From contig CAKUVA010000007.1 of NCBI GenBank assembly GCA_934693135.1, forward strand, positions 11,962 through 75,961: DNA of 64,000 bases. The letters are read 5' to 3'. A program made the position numbers and the translations under genes. Positions 28,206 to 37,275 of this stretch are shown here, piece by piece. The notes under the pieces were generated by a model that saw only the letters and a program-made list of their open reading frames with translations, was not told where the DNA came from and did no database searches. The stretch is from an uncultured Bacteroidales bacterium (GTDB lineage: Bacteria > Bacteroidota > Bacteroidia > Bacteroidales > UBA932). Within the stretch, counting starts at the first letter, position 1. The number at the start of each line of letters is the position of its first letter.

Positions 28206-29405
28206 ATGAATACAATTACAAGGAATGGCGGGAGAAGATTAGCAAAATGGCTCCCTGTAATTAGCCTGACTTTCTCGGCATTCATATTCAATACATCAGA
28301 ATTTATACCGATAGGCCTTCTGACAGACATTGCGAAAGATTTTGCCATCACAGAATCCAAAGCAGGCCTTTTAATAACAATTTACGCATGGGTCGTAGCG
28401 ATTGCTTCACTCCCCCTCATGCTTATATTCGCCAAGACTGAGAATAAAAAATTACTACTATCAATAGTTGGATTGTTCATTCTCAGCCACATTCTCTCAG
28501 GCTTTTCAGGAAGCTACTTCATGCTAATGTTCTCCAGAATGGGTGTAGCATGTGCGCACGCCATATTTTGGTCAATAGTCACACCTCTTGCGGTAAGAGT
28601 TGCTCCGGAAGGACGACGTTCTACAGCATTGAGCTTAATAATCACGGGGTCATCCGTAGCTATGATTGTAGGACTTCCGCTCGGCAGAGCTATCGGAATC
28701 ATGGTCGGTTGGCGAGTAACATTCTTGATAATCGCAGCGCTTGCATCTGTAGTATTCATCATTCTCGCCTCAGTACTTCCGAAAGCCCCAAGCGACAACA
28801 ATATATCGATTAAAACGCTTCCAGAACTTATCAAGACTCCAGCACTCCTATGCATCTATCTACTTACGGTAATAGCTATTACGGGCCATTATACAGCATA
28901 TAGCTACATTGAACCTTTCCTTGGACAGATAGCAGGCATGCCTAACACTTGGATCACTCTCGTATTGTCAGCTTTTGGAATCGTCGGAATTATAGGAAGC
29001 TGGTTTTTCTCTCAATATTATGATCGTCACCAATTTTTTTTCCTGAAGTTTGCAGTAATAGGAATATGCGTATCAGTTCTCTGCTTGAGAACAGCCGCCG
29101 CCAATCAGACAATTGTGATTCTTCTATGCCTATTATGGGGCTTGGCTATCAACAGCTTTAATCTTGCATTCCAATCTGAAGTTATACAAAATGCCCCGAA
29201 GGGTACAGCAATTGCCATGTCAATATACTCCGGCATATATAATGTTGGAATAGGCGCAGGAGCACTTGTCGGAGGTACAGTATGTTCATCAATAGGTATA
29301 AGCTATATAGGATATGTAGGTGGTGTCATAGGAACTGTCGCATCATTATATTGCCTGTTCCGCTTTATACCTACACTACAATCCATACGTTCAAATAGAA
29401 GATAA
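28206..29405 (+). CDS. MFS exporter, SotB-like sugar-efflux family
   Basis: A 399-residue inner-membrane protein with twelve predicted membrane helices. The N-terminal half carries FNTSEFIPIGLLTDIAKDF and ARMGVACAHAIFWSI-like sequence (here SRMGVACAHAIFWSI) and VGLPLGRAIG, all typical of the SotB/YdeA group of drug-proton antiporter MFS proteins that export arabinose, IPTG and related compounds. The true substrate cannot be told. It stands alone between divergent carA and a ThrE-type gene that starts 54 bases downstream on the same strand, so those two may be cotranscribed. Confidence 0.85.
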   Translation: MNTITRNGGRRLAKWLPVISLTFSAFIFNTSEFIPIGLLTDIAKDFAITESKAGLLITIYAWVVAIASLPLMLIFAKTENKKLLLSIVGLFILSHILSGFSGSYFMLMFSRMGVACAHAIFWSIVTPLAVRVAPEGRRSTALSLIITGSSVAMIVGLPLGRAIGIMVGWRVTFLIIAALASVVFIILASVLPKAPSDNNISIKTLPELIKTPALLCIYLLTVIAITGHYTAYSYIEPFLGQIAGMPNTWITLVLSAFGIVGIIGSWFFSQYYDRHQFFFLKFAVIGICVSVLCLRTAAANQTIVILLCLLWGLAINSFNLAFQSEVIQNAPKGTAIAMSIYSGIYNVGIGAGALVGGTVCSSIGISYIGYVGGVIGTVASLYCLFRFIPTLQSIRSNRR

Positions 29406-29458
29406 TTTTTGATAGTTTGAAAATATTGGTAAATTAGCAAGACTAATTGCATAAGCAA

Positions 29459-30700
29459 ATGAATACGGCCAACAATTCTGACGAAGTTCTTGAAATGGCT
29501 TCTGAAGCAGGACATATACTGCTCGAAAATGGAGCTGAAATTTCCCGTGTTGAAGACACTATGGAACGGATTTCATCGCATTACGGCGTAAAATCCAGTC
29601 ACTTCTTCGTATTGAGCAACGGAATATTCACGACAAGTTCGATAAACAAATATGCAAATGTCGAATTCATACCTATAAGAGGAATTCAGTTGTCTAAAGT
29701 CGTTGCCATAAACAGATTAAGCTACGATATTGCCGCGAATAAATATTCTTTGGAAGAGGCTCGCAAACTTGTTGGCGAAATCAGCAGAGCACCATCAAAG
29801 CCGGCATGGGAACAAATTTTGGGGGCTGCTTTCGGCGCAGCCGGATTCAGTATCGTATTCGGAGGAGGTTTTATGGATAGTGTTGCAGCATTCATTGTCG
29901 GGATGCTTCTTTACATTTTCTGTATTTTCGTCAGTTCCAGATACATGTCTAAGATTGTCGGCAACATAAGTAATGCACTCGTCGCAACTCTGCTATGCCT
30001 ATCGTCGTATAGGCTTGGATTCGGTGAGAGTCTCAGCAATATAATAATAGGTGCCGTTATGCCTCTCATTCCTGGGGTTCCTTTCGTAAATGGGGTGAGA
30101 GACCTGGCAGATTCTGACTATATTGCAGGCATAACAAGGCTCACCGATGCAATGCTTGGCTTCTTCTGCATAGCTCTTGGAGTCGGTATCAGTTTCATGA
30201 TCGATGGATGGGTATTCAATGGAATCATAGAACTGAAAGGAATGATTGTCAATGCTGAGACGGCAAGCATCGGCTGGCAGTTCACGGCAGCATTTGTAGG
30301 AACATTAGCATTCGCCATTTTGTTCGGAGTCCCACGTGAACAATACATAACTTCAGGCTTCATCGGAGCAATCGGCTGGGCATCATACCTTTTATTGACA
30401 AGGAACGATCTCACGAGTTCTGTAGTCGGTATCGCTTTTTCGACAATGCTTGTTTGCATAATGTCCAGAATAGCGGCAGTATGGGATAAGTGTCCAAGTA
30501 CTGTATATCTTCTTTGCGGCATATTCCCCCTCGTACCTGGAGCAGGAGTATTCTGGTTTACATACTACCTTGTATCCAAAAAATTATGGTTGTCTGCAAC
30601 CACAGGATTCACAGCAATAACAGCTGCAATTGCCATTGTTCTTGGAATAATCTTCGCAATGGAACTCCCACAACGTATATTTTCAAAGCTAAAACGATGA
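29459..30700 (+). CDS. Threonine/serine exporter family protein (ThrE type)
   Basis: A 413-residue membrane protein. The ATG at 29459 is chosen over a TTG four codons before it. The N-terminal cytosolic part and first helices are a DUF1212 domain (LENGAEISRVEDTMERISSHYG, with VAAFIVGMLLYIFCIF and IPGVPFVNGVRDLADSDYIAG). The second half is a ThrE_2-like membrane domain (LAFAILFGVPREQYITSGFI, GIFPLVPGAGVFW). Both halves on one chain resemble corynebacterial ThrE, which exports threonine and serine. Substrate is inferred from family only. Its stop is four bases before the left arm of the inverted repeat in front of sulP. Confidence 0.88.
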   Translation: MNTANNSDEVLEMASEAGHILLENGAEISRVEDTMERISSHYGVKSSHFFVLSNGIFTTSSINKYANVEFIPIRGIQLSKVVAINRLSYDIAANKYSLEEARKLVGEISRAPSKPAWEQILGAAFGAAGFSIVFGGGFMDSVAAFIVGMLLYIFCIFVSSRYMSKIVGNISNALVATLLCLSSYRLGFGESLSNIIIGAVMPLIPGVPFVNGVRDLADSDYIAGITRLTDAMLGFFCIALGVGISFMIDGWVFNGIIELKGMIVNAETASIGWQFTAAFVGTLAFAILFGVPREQYITSGFIGAIGWASYLLLTRNDLTSSVVGIAFSTMLVCIMSRIAAVWDKCPSTVYLLCGIFPLVPGAGVFWFTYYLVSKKLWLSATTGFTAITAAIAIVLGIIFAMELPQRIFSKLKR

Positions 30701-30704
30701 GGCA

Positions 30705-30717
30705 TTTGCATATCGGT
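30705..30717 (+). repeat. Inverted repeat, left arm (flanks the sulP promoter)
   Basis: TTTGCATATCGGT is a perfect 13-base inverted copy of 30770-30782. Its first four bases are the -33 box of the sulP promoter. The arms enclose 52 bases with the -7 box. Confidence 0.85.
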
Positions 30718-30736
30718 ACACGAATGATTATCTTTG
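30705..30736 (+). promoter_or_regulatory. sulP promoter, inside a possibly invertible segment
   Basis: TTTG (30705-30708), a 20-base spacer, then TATCTTTG (30729-30736). Both boxes and spacing match the Bacteroidetes consensus. The start of transcription is expected near 30742, about 34 bases before the sulP ATG. If the segment between the repeat arms inverted, the same promoter would be rebuilt on the minus strand, firing toward thrE. Confidence 0.75.
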
Positions 30737-30769
30737 CGACCTTTTTCAAGAGTTAATTAATGTTAAAGG

Positions 30770-30782
30770 ACCGATATGCAAA
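30770..30782 (-). repeat. Inverted repeat, right arm (overlaps the sulP start codon)
   Basis: Read on the minus strand this is TTTGCATATCGGT, identical to the left arm at 30705-30717. The sulP ATG (30776-30778) is within this arm, so inversion would leave the coding start intact. Confidence 0.85.
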
Positions 30783-32464
30783 AACTTGACTTCCATCCTA
30801 AATTCTTTACCTGCATCAAGAATTACAACAAGAACACCTTCATGTCAGATCTAATGGCAGGAATCATTGTCGGCATTGTAGCGCTTCCTCTTGCCATAGC
30901 ATTCGCAATAGCATCAGGAGTATCACCTGAAAAAGGTATAATCACAGCTATAATTGCCGGATTCATTGTTTCCTTCCTAGGAGGAAGCAGAGTGCAGATA
31001 GGAGGTCCAACAGGCGCATTCATAGTTATCGTATATGGTGTAATCCAACAGTATGGTATAGGAGGTCTCACTATAGCCACTATCATTGCCGGTGTCCTTC
31101 TCATACTCCTTGGCGTATTTAAACTAGGAACTGTCATAAAATTTATCCCTTATCCTGTAGTCGTAGGTTTCACAAGTGGAATAGCCGTTACTATATTCAC
31201 AACACAGATGGCAGACGTATTCGGCATGTCATTCGGTGGAGAAAGCGTACCGGGTGATTTCATAGGTAAATGGATGTTGTATTTTAGGCATATAGACACC
31301 ATAAACTGGTGGGATGCAATTGTAAGCGCGATAAGTGTGTTGCTCATTGTCATTGTACCAAAATTTTCCAAAAAAATTCCAGGATCTCTCGTAGCCATCA
31401 TTATAGTGACAATCGGAGTATGGTATCTAAAAAACTTTCTTGGTATTACGGGCATTGACACTATTGGCGACAGATTTACTATTGATTCGCATCTACCTAA
31501 AGCGACGGTTCCACCACTCGATTGGGAAGCTATCAAGAATCTGTTCCCGATAGCAGTGACAATAGCAGCTCTAGGAGCCATCGAATCACTTCTCTCCGCA
31601 ACTGTAGCAGATGGAATGATTAGTGACCATCATAACTCTAACACTGAACTCATCGCTCTTGGTATAGCTAATATGGTAACTCCTCTTTTCGGTGGAATTC
31701 CAGCCACAGGTGCCATTGCAAGAACAATGACAAACATCAATAATGGTGGACGTACTCCTGTGGCAGGTATGATCCATGCTGTAGTATTATTGTTGATCCT
31801 TCTCTTCCTAATGCCTTTAGCGCGGTTCATTCCTATGGCATGTCTTGCAGGAGTACTAGTCGTAGTCTCATACAACATGAGTGGTTGGAGAACATTCGTT
31901 GCCCTATTAAAGAATCCTAAATCAGATGTAACTGTTCTGCTGATAACTTTCTTCCTGACAGTAGTTTTCGACCTAACGGTAGCTATAGCAGTAGGACTCA
32001 TGCTTGCATGTGTCCTGTTCATGAGACGTGTCATGGAAACTACAGAAATATCCGTTATCAAGAACGAAATCAAAGTGCAGGACGAATCTGGTATCCACAC
32101 CTATGATGAGGGATTAAGTATTCCTAAAGGAGTGGAAGTATATGAGATAAATGGACCTTACTTCTTCGGGATTGCGACACAATTCGAGGAAATCATGACA
32201 GAATTCGGAGATAAGTCGAAAGTTCGTATAATCCGTATGAGGAAAGTTCCGTTTATAGATTCTACAGGAATTCATAATCTAACCAACCTCTGCGAAATGA
32301 GTAAGAAGAAGAACATAACTGTAGTTCTTTCCGGTGTGAATCCAAAAGTTCACACAGCACTTCAAAAGGCTGGGTTCTATCAGTTGCTTGGAGAGCAGAA
32401 CATCTGTCCTGATATCAATATAGCCCTTACCAGAGCACAAGCAATCCTCGGAAACAAAGATTAA
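30776..32464 (+). CDS. SulP-family anion transporter with STAS domain
   Basis: A 562-residue inner-membrane protein. The membrane domain starts DLMAGIIVGIVALPLAIAFA and continues with IGGPTGAFIVIVYG, the SulP core, and PLFGGIPATGAIARTMTNIN. The cytosolic C-terminus (about 440-560) is a STAS domain (PYFFGIATQFEE, VPFIDSTGIHNLTNL). SulP proteins carry sulfate, bicarbonate or dicarboxylates, usually with sodium or protons; the substrate is not clear here. The ATG lies within an inverted-repeat arm and the promoter lies between the arms, so expression may be switchable. Confidence 0.93.
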   Translation: MQKLDFHPKFFTCIKNYNKNTFMSDLMAGIIVGIVALPLAIAFAIASGVSPEKGIITAIIAGFIVSFLGGSRVQIGGPTGAFIVIVYGVIQQYGIGGLTIATIIAGVLLILLGVFKLGTVIKFIPYPVVVGFTSGIAVTIFTTQMADVFGMSFGGESVPGDFIGKWMLYFRHIDTINWWDAIVSAISVLLIVIVPKFSKKIPGSLVAIIIVTIGVWYLKNFLGITGIDTIGDRFTIDSHLPKATVPPLDWEAIKNLFPIAVTIAALGAIESLLSATVADGMISDHHNSNTELIALGIANMVTPLFGGIPATGAIARTMTNINNGGRTPVAGMIHAVVLLLILLFLMPLARFIPMACLAGVLVVVSYNMSGWRTFVALLKNPKSDVTVLLITFFLTVVFDLTVAIAVGLMLACVLFMRRVMETTEISVIKNEIKVQDESGIHTYDEGLSIPKGVEVYEINGPYFFGIATQFEEIMTEFGDKSKVRIIRMRKVPFIDSTGIHNLTNLCEMSKKKNITVVLSGVNPKVHTALQKAGFYQLLGEQNICPDINIALTRAQAILGNKD

Positions 32465-32470
32465 GAAGCT

Positions 32471-32485
32471 GTTTGGACTTATGTC
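32471..32485 (+). repeat. Intergenic repeat copy A
   Basis: GTTTGGACTTATGTC occurs here just after sulP and again, inverted, at 53772-53758 in front of the licD operon. In both places GTTTGGA can pair with a downstream TCCAAAC (here 32512-32518), so the element may be a small foldable intergenic repeat. Part of the gene-free stretch 32465-32802, which otherwise holds the tRNA and its signals. Confidence 0.5.
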
Positions 32486-32522
32486 GAAAAGTATACCACA
32501 AGTATATCATTTCCAAACAAAA

Positions 32523-32549
32523 AACCTCACAGAAGATATCTGTGAGGTT
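32523..32549 (-). terminator. Terminator of tRNA-Phe
   Basis: A ten-base-pair perfect stem (AACCTCACAG with its complement) closes a seven-base loop, six bases beyond the tRNA 3' end. On the minus strand TTTTTTG follows. It could also slow plus-strand transcripts from sulP. Confidence 0.88.
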
Positions 32550-32555
32550 CTTGTG

Positions 32556-32628
32556 TGGTGCCACCGAGAATCGAACTAGGGACACAAGGATTTTCAGTCC
32601 TTTGCTCTACCAACTGAGCTATGGCACC
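32556..32628 (-). tRNA. tRNA-Phe (anticodon GAA)
   Basis: Seventy-three bases fold as a cloverleaf: acceptor stem GGTGCCA with TGGCACC (seven pairs), D arm GCTC/GAGC, anticodon stem AAGGA/TCCTT with loop CTGAAAA, and T loop TTCGATT. The T stem CCTAG/CTCGG has one T-C mismatch in the middle. The anticodon GAA is at 32595-32593. The 3' CCA is not encoded. A full promoter lies upstream and a terminator directly follows. Confidence 0.95.
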
Positions 32629-32689
32629 ATTATTTTCATTTCCTTTCACGAGAAGTTCAATTTGTTACTGTTCTTATCGTTTGGGATTA

Positions 32690-32720
32690 CAAAGGTAAGC
32701 ATTTTTTCTTACACTCCAAA
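32690..32720 (-). promoter_or_regulatory. tRNA-Phe promoter
   Basis: On the minus strand TTTG (32720-32717), 19 bases, TACCTTTG (32697-32690). A full consensus match about 60 bases before the tRNA. Confidence 0.8.
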
Positions 32721-32802
32721 CTTTTCAGCACTTTTTTTTGATATTTTTTCATTTTTTTCTCGTAACATTTCAGAAATGATTGAAAACTAAATATATGCGA
32801 TT

Positions 32803-34560
32803 TTACAGATTTTTGGGGATTTTTAGCGTCATGCCTGGCTGAATATTAGTCGTAATGCCATTCGCTTTCATAATATCATTCGCGCTCACCCCTGGATATG
32901 CCTTGGCTATGCTATACAATGTATCTCCTTTCTTCACGACATATGTATCATACTTTCCTGATGTAGCCACTCCTGAAGGCTTCGTTCCTGGATAAAGAGT
33001 TCTTTTGTCTGCCTGAACAGATGTTGTGGACTGATTCTTTTCTGCTGAAGACTGACTCGTGGATGTCTTCGTTGAGACCGTGGAGGAAGTAGTAGAGGAT
33101 ACTACTGCTGGTGCACTGCCCTTCCCGTATATAACTAAAGTCTGTCCGATCTTTAGATTGTTACTGCGAAGATGATTCCATTTCTTGAGCTGTGAAACCG
33201 TCACATGATACTTCGATGCGATTTTTCCGAGATAATCCCCACTCTTGACACGATAAGTAATCCTTCCACTACCGGATGTTCCAGTGCCTGAGCCATATGC
33301 AACGATATTCTGCAACGTAGCAGGATTAAACAACTCTGCTGCACGATGTGTATACACAGAATCCTCATTTTCGATAAATTTCGACGAAAACTTAAATGGC
33401 AGTCTGAGAATATACTCGCGCTCATTGCCAGGAATTATATCATGCGTATACTGTGGATTCAGATTACGCAGCTCCTCCACAGATATGCCTGTCATATCAT
33501 GAATCTGCTGGAAATGCAACATCCTGCGAATCTGGAATGTATCAAGATGAGCCGGCATCTGGACTTTGTCAGGAATGATACCATGCTCTTTATAATAGGT
33601 AAACGCATACATGGCCCCGACAAAAGCAGGAACATAACCACGAGTCTCTTTTGGAAGATAGTCATACACTTTCCAGAAATCAGAACTACCTCCAGCCCTA
33701 CGCATTGCTTTATTCACATTGCCAGCACCGCAGTTATATGACGATATAGCAAGATTCCAATCACCAAAAATACGGTATGAATCATAAAGATACCTAGCAG
33801 CGGCATCAGCAGCCCTGAATGGGTCCAAACGCTCATCAACATACGAATTTATCACCAACCCATAATTCTTGGCTGTTGTATACATGAATTGCCACATTCC
33901 CTTCGCCCCAGCACGTGATACTGCCACCGGATTGAGAGCAGACTCAATGACAGCCATATATTTCAGCTCCTCCGGCATATCATACTTATTCAATGTAGAC
34001 TCGAATATAGGGAAATAATAACTTGCAAGTGCAAGCATGTGAGCCATCTTCGTAGGCATTTTCTCCGCATATAGAATAATGTAGTTCCTCACAGTTTCAT
34101 TATAAGGAAGAGTGATGAACGAATTCATCTTCGAGAGTCTCTCAAGCAGGACCTTGTCTGGCACATTCGATGTAAAATGTACGGAATCCATATTGTAGCT
34201 ACCCTCAATGCTATTTTTCGCTTGTCGATGAAGATACCAAATACTCAAAAGACTATCCGTAACCTCCTGAGAATATGTTTCCGGCGCAACGCCATCAAGA
34301 AGAGAGAAATTCCGCGATGTCCTTTCAGAAATAGTTTCGTCCACATAAGCCGTATCTTTGAACGCCTCTACTTCTTGCAATAAAGAATCAATCACACATC
34401 TCATCCTATAATTTTCTCTGATGAGTTCCTTCCGAGTCTTGCTTTTCTCCGTCTTTTTCTTTGCAAACACTCCGTTCTGTGCTGCCGCCTCTGGAATAAT
34501 AAAAGTCAATGTCAATGCCGCCGTCACGGCAACGCCTGAAAGTAGTTTCGAAAAAATCAT
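32803..34560 (-). CDS. Lytic murein transglycosylase with two LysM domains (MltD type)
   Basis: A 585-residue exported enzyme that cuts peptidoglycan strands with formation of 1,6-anhydroMurNAc. A signal peptide (FSKLLSGVAVTAALTLTFI) precedes a charged helical stretch. The SLT goose-lysozyme-like domain follows, with the catalytic glutamate in AVIESALNPVAVSRAGAKG and MWQFMYTTAKNYGL. Two LysM domains bind peptidoglycan: about 434-481 (YRVKSGDYLGKIASKYHV) and 537-585 (YVVKKGDTLYSIAKAYPG), joined by a Ser/Thr-rich linker. It closes the parA-parB-DUF5683 run, 24 bases after the DUF5683 gene. Confidence 0.93.
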   Translation of the reverse strand: MIFSKLLSGVAVTAALTLTFIIPEAAAQNGVFAKKKTEKSKTRKELIRENYRMRCVIDSLLQEVEAFKDTAYVDETISERTSRNFSLLDGVAPETYSQEVTDSLLSIWYLHRQAKNSIEGSYNMDSVHFTSNVPDKVLLERLSKMNSFITLPYNETVRNYIILYAEKMPTKMAHMLALASYYFPIFESTLNKYDMPEELKYMAVIESALNPVAVSRAGAKGMWQFMYTTAKNYGLVINSYVDERLDPFRAADAAARYLYDSYRIFGDWNLAISSYNCGAGNVNKAMRRAGGSSDFWKVYDYLPKETRGYVPAFVGAMYAFTYYKEHGIIPDKVQMPAHLDTFQIRRMLHFQQIHDMTGISVEELRNLNPQYTHDIIPGNEREYILRLPFKFSSKFIENEDSVYTHRAAELFNPATLQNIVAYGSGTGTSGSGRITYRVKSGDYLGKIASKYHVTVSQLKKWNHLRSNNLKIGQTLVIYGKGSAPAVVSSTTSSTVSTKTSTSQSSAEKNQSTTSVQADKRTLYPGTKPSGVATSGKYDTYVVKKGDTLYSIAKAYPGVSANDIMKANGITTNIQPGMTLKIPKNL

Positions 34561-34584
34561 GTCTTTCTTGTATATGTCAATGCA

Positions 34585-35538
34585 TTAAAACCTGAACCCT
34601 ACACGCAGGCCAAAGCCTTCAGTAACAGGCCCTGCAACAGGTCTCATGCGGTTCGATGAAGGAGCCACACTATTCATGGCATAGCCCATATCAGGACTAA
34701 TAACAGCCGGTTCCACACTCATTGATATATCATCATTTAATTCAAAGTCCTGCATATAAGAGAATACATTAGCATCTATCACCTGAAGTAGATAAAATCC
34801 CATTAGAGCCACTACCGAATAATCTCTATATCGTCTAAATACATCCCTATAATACTTTGCCGAAGAAGCAGAGACAGGACCATTATAATCAGAATCAACG
34901 GCAGTAGCCTGGTTATAAATGCGCTTATATCTTAAATAATTGGTATTATTTGTAATAAGAAAATGTGTTGAACCCATCAATCCTAAATAGTAAATAGGAA
35001 TCTTCCAATATTCACCATTATATGCTTGTCCAAGTCCAGGAAGCAGTATTGAATAAAGAGTTGCCTTACCAGCCTGATGGGGAGTTCCACGATTAAAGTT
35101 CCCCACACCATCAAGCAAAGTAGCCCAATATACAAGTCCAGTACCGACAAAACAGAGATTGCTTATGGTTCTATCACTCTTATTACCATCAGTATTGTAA
35201 CGATGTCTGAAATATATTCCCGCACCGGCCGTTGCAGCCAATCCACCATACACCACTGGAAGCTTCCAATATTGCTTGTTATACATCTGCTGCGCACCGA
35301 TGAATACTGAAGAGCCAGCAAACATCACCCCTATTCTAGCTTCACGCCTATGCGACACACCACCAAAGAATTCCTTAAATGTAAATGCTGCATCTGTAGA
35401 ATCTCTCGCCGTAGAATCGCTTTCATCATTATAATTCTGAGTAAATGCATCCTCTTTGAACTGTCCTCTCGCATTGAACGAAAAAGACACAAGAAGAAGC
35501 ATTATAACAGCAATGGTATGAAACAATCGTCTATGCAT
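34585..35538 (-). CDS. DUF5683-family exported protein
   Basis: About 317 residues. The ATG at 35538, two bases after the parB stop, gives a compact signal peptide (HRRLFHTIAVIMLLLVSFSF); an ATG at 35556 inside parB would add six residues. The body contains paired glycine-rich hydrophobic stretches (PVVYGGLAATAGAGIYFRHR, ATLYSILLPGLGQAYNGEYW) and ends in the aromatic GLRVGFRF, which suits membrane or outer-membrane placement. The family has no known function. It is regularly found between parB and mltD in Bacteroidetes, so a link to cell-envelope or division events is possible but unproven. Confidence 0.82.
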   Translation of the reverse strand: MHRRLFHTIAVIMLLLVSFSFNARGQFKEDAFTQNYNDESDSTARDSTDAAFTFKEFFGGVSHRREARIGVMFAGSSVFIGAQQMYNKQYWKLPVVYGGLAATAGAGIYFRHRYNTDGNKSDRTISNLCFVGTGLVYWATLLDGVGNFNRGTPHQAGKATLYSILLPGLGQAYNGEYWKIPIYYLGLMGSTHFLITNNTNYLRYKRIYNQATAVDSDYNGPVSASSAKYYRDVFRRYRDYSVVALMGFYLLQVIDANVFSYMQDFELNDDISMSVEPAVISPDMGYAMNSVAPSSNRMRPVAGPVTEGFGLRVGFRF

Positions 35539-35539
35539 C

Positions 35540-36466
35540 TTAGATATTGGATTCATCAAGAGCCTTCAGGAAACGACGCATCTCATCATCAGAGTCGAAA
35601 TGAATGGTCATAGTTCCCTTCCCTGATTCGGTTCTCTTCAGACTTATGCTCTTATCAAAAAACTTACCGATGTGTTCCAGAACCTTGTAATATTCATCAG
35701 GTAATTCAGTCTGCTTTTTCGCAGGTTTTTCGCTATGGGCATTCAGTTCGCTAACCTTATCCTCCAGTTGACGTACAGAAAGCCCGTTTTTTATGACAAG
35801 ATCACAAAGCTGTTCTTGAGCCGCCACATCATCTACACCAAGAAGAACCTTAGCATGTCCAACGCTAAGAAGTCCCACCTTCAAATCGTGTTGAACCTTG
35901 GCAGGAAGCTTCAAAAGTCTTAGATAGTTGGTAACAGAAGCTCGTTTTTTTCCTACTCTGTCAGCCATCTGCTCCTGAGTCAAGCTACATTCCTCGATAA
36001 GGCGTTGGTAACTCATTGCCACCTCAATAGGATCCAAGTTTTCTCTCTGGATATTCTCCACGATGGCCATTTCCAGCATACCTTGGTCATTGGCATCACG
36101 AATATAGGCAGGAATCATGTCCATTCCCGCAAGTCTACAAGCCTTGAACCTTCGTTCGCCACTGATTATCTGATACCTGTCAGATGATTTCTTCCTTACT
36201 GTAATAGGTTGGATAAGACCGAATGTCTTTATGGAAGCAGCAAGTTCCTGCAAAGCATCCTGATCGAAAGACATTCTCGGTTGAAACGGATTCGGTTCGA
36301 TCATGTCTACAGGTATGCGAAGAATATCCGTCGTATCCTGAGGTTCCGTAGCACCAACCACTTCTTTATTAACATATCCAACAGGACTGCGAAGCTGGTC
36401 AAGTTCACCCGTATCACCAAGCAATGCACTCAGTCCTTTTCCCAAACCTCTCTGTAGTTTACTCAT
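35540..36466 (-). CDS. parB: Chromosome partitioning protein ParB
   Basis: A 308-residue CTP-dependent DNA clamp that binds parS sites near the origin and works with ParA in chromosome segregation. The N-terminus RGLGKGLSALLGDTGE is the ParA-interacting peptide. The nuclease-like ParB fold has IEPNPFQPRM and the CTP-binding ISGERRFKACRLAG. The helix-turn-helix LTQEQMADRVGKKRASVTNY follows, then a C-terminal dimer domain. Start and stop overlap parA by four bases (ATGA). I saw no parS site by eye. Confidence 0.96.
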   Translation of the reverse strand: MSKLQRGLGKGLSALLGDTGELDQLRSPVGYVNKEVVGATEPQDTTDILRIPVDMIEPNPFQPRMSFDQDALQELAASIKTFGLIQPITVRKKSSDRYQIISGERRFKACRLAGMDMIPAYIRDANDQGMLEMAIVENIQRENLDPIEVAMSYQRLIEECSLTQEQMADRVGKKRASVTNYLRLLKLPAKVQHDLKVGLLSVGHAKVLLGVDDVAAQEQLCDLVIKNGLSVRQLEDKVSELNAHSEKPAKKQTELPDEYYKVLEHIGKFFDKSISLKRTESGKGTMTIHFDSDDEMRRFLKALDESNI

Positions 36467-37242
36467 TTTCTTTTCTTTTTATTCTTCTCCAGAACCTCTT
36501 TCGCAAGATTCAAATAATTGGAAGTTCCATTACTCATTACATCATACAGAATGATAGGTTTTCCATGCGAAGGAGCCTCGCTTAAACGAATATTTCTCTG
36601 AATTATAGTATTGAAAACCATATCCTTGAAATGCTCTTTTAACTGATTCAGCACCTGAGTATGAACCTTAGTCCTACCATCAAACATTGTAACGACGAAT
36701 CCCTCAATTGTAAGATTAGGATTCACACCGTTCTGTACAAGCCTAATAGTCTGCAAAAGTTTACCAAGACCTTCCAATGCAAAGAACTCCGGCTGAACAG
36801 GTATTATTACAGAATCCGCAGCTGTAAGCGAATTTACAGTTATCAAGCCTAATGATGGTGAGCAGTCTATTATTATATAGTCATAGTCGTCCCTTATCTC
36901 AGAAATCGCTCTCTTCAAAATGGACTCTCTCTCGTCCACATCCAACATCTCTATCTCGACTGCAACAAGATTTATATGAGACGGAACCATCTGAAGATTT
37001 GCTATTTCAGTCTGTATCAATGCATCCTTTATACCTATTTTTCCGATAAGTACCTCATACAGCGTCCTTTTCTGGTCATCTTCCGGAGAAAAGTTCAGAC
37101 CTGAAGTCGTATTTGCTTGAGGATCAGCATCTATAACAAGAACCTTTTTCTCGAGAACAGCAAGAGATGCTGCCAAATTAATGGCAGTCGTCGTTTTACC
37201 GACACCGCCTTTCTGATTAGCTATTGCTATGACTTTTCCCAT
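36463..37242 (-). CDS. parA: Chromosome partitioning ATPase ParA (Soj)
   Basis: A 259-residue deviant Walker-A ATPase that forms gradients on the nucleoid and moves ParB-parS complexes. Motifs: NQKGGVGKTTTAINLAASL at the N-terminus, VLVIDADPQANTTSG, IIIDCSPSLGLITVNSL and PVQPEFFALEGL. It has no N-terminal helix-turn-helix, as in chromosomal Soj proteins. It begins the parA-parB-DUF5683-mltD run. A -7 box lies about 34 bases upstream. Confidence 0.96.
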   Translation of the reverse strand: MGKVIAIANQKGGVGKTTTAINLAASLAVLEKKVLVIDADPQANTTSGLNFSPEDDQKRTLYEVLIGKIGIKDALIQTEIANLQMVPSHINLVAVEIEMLDVDERESILKRAISEIRDDYDYIIIDCSPSLGLITVNSLTAADSVIIPVQPEFFALEGLGKLLQTIRLVQNGVNPNLTIEGFVVTMFDGRTKVHTQVLNQLKEHFKDMVFNTIIQRNIRLSEAPSHGKPIILYDVMSNGTSNYLNLAKEVLEKNKKKRK

Positions 37243-37275
37243 TGAGAAGTTGTTTATTTTTATGCGTATATTTTA

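Noticed and set aside
30705..30782. The inverted repeat as insertion-sequence ends or as an mRNA hairpin
   Set aside because: The enclosed 52 bases contain no transposase and no target duplication flanks them. The left arm lies upstream of the expected transcript start, so the two arms would not both be in the sulP message.
35540..37242. parS sites near parAB
   Set aside because: No copy of the TGTTTCACGTGAAACA palindrome or a near match was seen in the window; the TGTTTCAC in carA lacks the second half.
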